Source: Ichthyophonus hoferi
Lineage: Eukaryota; Opisthokonta; Ichthyosporea; Ichthyophonida; Ichthyophonidae
Length of the DNA: 20,905 nt
Assembly: GCA_002751075.1 (NCBI GenBank)
Contig: NAOQ01000073.1
Coordinates: 37,061-57,965, forward strand
Reading direction: 5' to 3'
Part shown: positions 19,255 through 20,905 of the stretch, piece after piece
How the letters are laid out: each line of letters opens with the position of its first letter
How positions within the stretch are numbered: the first letter of the stretch is position 1
Position numbers and translations under genes: made by a program
Notes under the pieces: model-generated
What the model saw: the letters and a program-made list of their open reading frames with translations, nothing else
Told to the model about the DNA's origin: nothing
The model's database searches: none

Positions 19255-20905
19255 ATGTCACAGGATAGGTTAGTGGACCACCCCTTTGCTGGTATAGCTT
19301 GGGGGGAGGGGAGGAGTGAAACCAGTGGGCCACTAGCTGCGACCGACTCTCAGGAAGCAGTAGATGGTGAGTAAGAGAGAAATAATATCCAAGAGAACTT
19401 GAAGGATATGAACATATAAAAGAATGTGGAAAGGAATAGACATTAAAATAAGATTGAGGGGTAGGTGGTTGTATCTTGTGGGTTCGTAGGTCCATGAAGA
19501 GGCAGTTGGAAATGTGTTGTATGCTGGATAGAACCACCACTGTATAAAAAGGGAAGATGGGAAAACAGCGAAAGCGAATGTTTTAATTAACAACTCACAC
19601 ATATATATATATATAGAACAGTAAATGGCAAGTAAGCAGGAAATAAGAGAAAATAGACCAACAGTAGAAAACCAACTACTCTCGGTGTGCCACCACGGAG
19701 GGGTGTTTACAACTGGGAATATAGTAATACTACAGCTCATATGATTTCTATTTATTGCTTCGCACCACTATTCCTTCTGCTCTTTCTTTTTAAATTAAAG
19801 AACATCCTACTCTTCCTCCTATATGATATATTTGTAATAACCAAAAATATGCATAGACACTGCAACATGGAAGTTGATACGTTCTTTATCCACCATACCC
19901 TGTGGCCTTTAGCCTTTCCATACGAGGTTATTGACCCCTTGTTGTCAACCAGAGAGTGTTCAGGATATTTTAGTGTTTGGGTATGCTGCCACAACCTTCC
20001 GAAATGATGAAACCGCGCGAGAAATAGACCATGGAAAATACCTTGTACCTTATGTGTACGACAATAGCTATATGTTTGACAGGCATGTGTGTGTTGGTTT
20101 GTGCTATTGGATGTATGTGTGTACTTGTATTTATTTTACTCTTTATTTTGTGTAAGTTTATACATATATAGTTGCTATACAAGTGTATGTTTTATATGTT
20201 TAATGTGACTGGTTATAAGGATGTCTATATGTATGCATATCGCTATACCTTATATTGGTATGACAATGCATTTGTGTATGTTGATATGATTGGGTGGTTA
20301 TCATTTGAAGAGAGGGATTTCTGGAACTATACACTAATATGATTGGGTCTATTTAATATAAATCTACAAACATTGGTTCCTATACTTTCTCTATCAAAGC
20401 ATGCAATGTGACCATCACTCAGTCCTTGCTACAACCCACCTTTCTCTCCATAAACCTCTGTTTGTCTGTCTTTCTCGCGCATGCTCTCTCTATTACTTCA
20501 TCTCTATTCTTGTACCCCTCATTTGCTCATCATTTTTTTCTTGTATGTTATAATTTGTATTGTTTATCTCTAGTATAGATATTATTATACACTTTTTAGC
20601 GTCGGTTCATTAAGACATTGCGAGGACCACACTACACTACTTTATACTACACTACTTTATACTACACTACACCATACTACACTACACGGCATTGCACTAC
20701 ACTAACATATACCAACACTATGGCCACAACCATACAGGTACGATGGAAGAAATTACCTTTCAGATCTAGTCCAGTACAAGAAAGATAAGAAAAGGGGTCA
20801 CCCTAAGATGACCCATGAGGAGAAGAGTGAGTTTGAACTGCTGCAGGACGCTAGATATAGGGACTATTACAAGGTTCTGAAAGGTAGGTCAATGGAATTG
20901 GCTGA
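19255..20905 (+). CDS. SFSWAP: SFSWAP-like splicing regulator, 5' three exons (continues past the window)
   Basis: Exons are 19255-19366, 19953-20082 and 20738-20883 or further. The ATG exon (MSQDRLVDHPFAGIAWGEGR, 37 codons) ends at a perfect donor (GTGAGTAAG) in phase 1 and joins AG-AGT in phase. The joined protein reads ESVQDILVFGYAATTFRNDE, then DHGKYLVPYVYDNSYMFDRY and DGRNYLSDL, and ends in ELLQDARYRDYYKVLK. This is the DRY/EERY N-terminal domain of SFSWAP (suppressor of white-apricot): LVFGYxxxxFRxDE, the IPW-like LVPYV, and the DRYDGR signature at about residues 80-85. The family are nuclear RS-type splicing regulators with SURP domains further on, which would lie beyond the right edge. 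Intron 2 appears to start with GC (CAG|GCATGT) and end with CATACAG. The last exon either stops at donor GTAGGT (20884) or reads on to the edge. Confidence 0.8.
20083..20737 (+). other. probable GC-AG intron of the SFSWAP-like gene
   Basis: Splicing GACAG|GCATGT to CATACAG|GTACGA gives an uninterrupted FDRYDGR match to the SFSWAP signature. No GT donor nearby gives the correct phase and motif. GC donors with a strong CAG|GC context are a known minor class of U2-type introns. The intron ends in a (ACTAC)n repeat and a pyrimidine-poor 3' end. Confidence 0.6.
20630..20704. repeat. ACTAC-type tandem repeat in intron
   Basis: Imperfect ACTAC/ACTTTAT units recur about a dozen times just before the third exon of the SFSWAP-like gene. 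Confidence 0.85.

Noticed and set aside
19166-19740. Two minus-strand frames of 124 and 135 codons
   Set aside because: They overlap the SFSWAP-like first exon and its TA-rich intron in antisense. Composition is poly-Ser/Tyr/Leu, as expected from antisense AT-rich DNA, and they conflict with a well-supported plus-strand gene.
1-20905. CRISPR array, tRNA, rRNA or bacterial operon
   Set aside because: No regularly spaced repeats with spacers, no tRNA-like cloverleaf and no rRNA signature were seen. The introns show the DNA is eukaryotic nuclear.

Overview
The window looks like nuclear DNA of an AT-rich eukaryote. Coding pieces are short, more GC-balanced than their surroundings, and separated by introns of about 100 to 950 bases. 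These introns have ordinary GT-AG junctions, with one likely GC-AG exception. Genes lie on both strands, most spacers are low-complexity TA-rich DNA, and no bacterial operon signals are present. A SFSWAP-type splicing-factor gene and signal-anchored glycosyltransferases point to a protist, an alga or an early-branching animal relative. The sequence alone does not fix the lineage. Gene ends at TGA and TAA suggest the standard code for host genes.

Layout. 108-1011 (minus) holds the last three exons of an unrecognised gene. 1012-4723 is mostly non-coding AT-rich DNA with patches that look like decayed coding sequence. 4724-5870 (plus) is a two-exon Nudix hydrolase with a perfect Nudix box after splicing and an N-terminal lipidation signature. 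6347-6436 (plus) may be an isolated signal-peptide exon. 6787-14946 (minus) is the centre of the window: two large, intron-rich, head-to-tail glycosyltransferase paralogues. The upstream one (A, about 11151-14946) has a classic type II signal anchor, but the positions matching the catalytic motifs are altered. The downstream one (B, 6787-11164) has intact DDD and ED motifs. Both carry the same unrecognised C-terminal domain. 15048-16060 is an old tandem duplication of about 0.5 kb ending at a small orphan reading frame. 16536-18085 is bounded by 17-base inverted repeats and looks like a dead or non-autonomous DNA transposon. 19255 to the right edge (plus) is the start of a SFSWAP-like gene (DRY/EERY domain).

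How the genes relate. Only A and B clearly belong together. They are probably secretory-pathway glycosyltransferases, one catalytic and one possibly a non-catalytic or altered partner. Their coding regions touch or overlap at 11151-11164, so they may be co-transcribed or even one long fused protein. The Nudix and SFSWAP genes are ordinary neighbours with no evident functional link. All exon boundaries were inferred by eye from splice consensus, phase and protein continuity, without transcript data.
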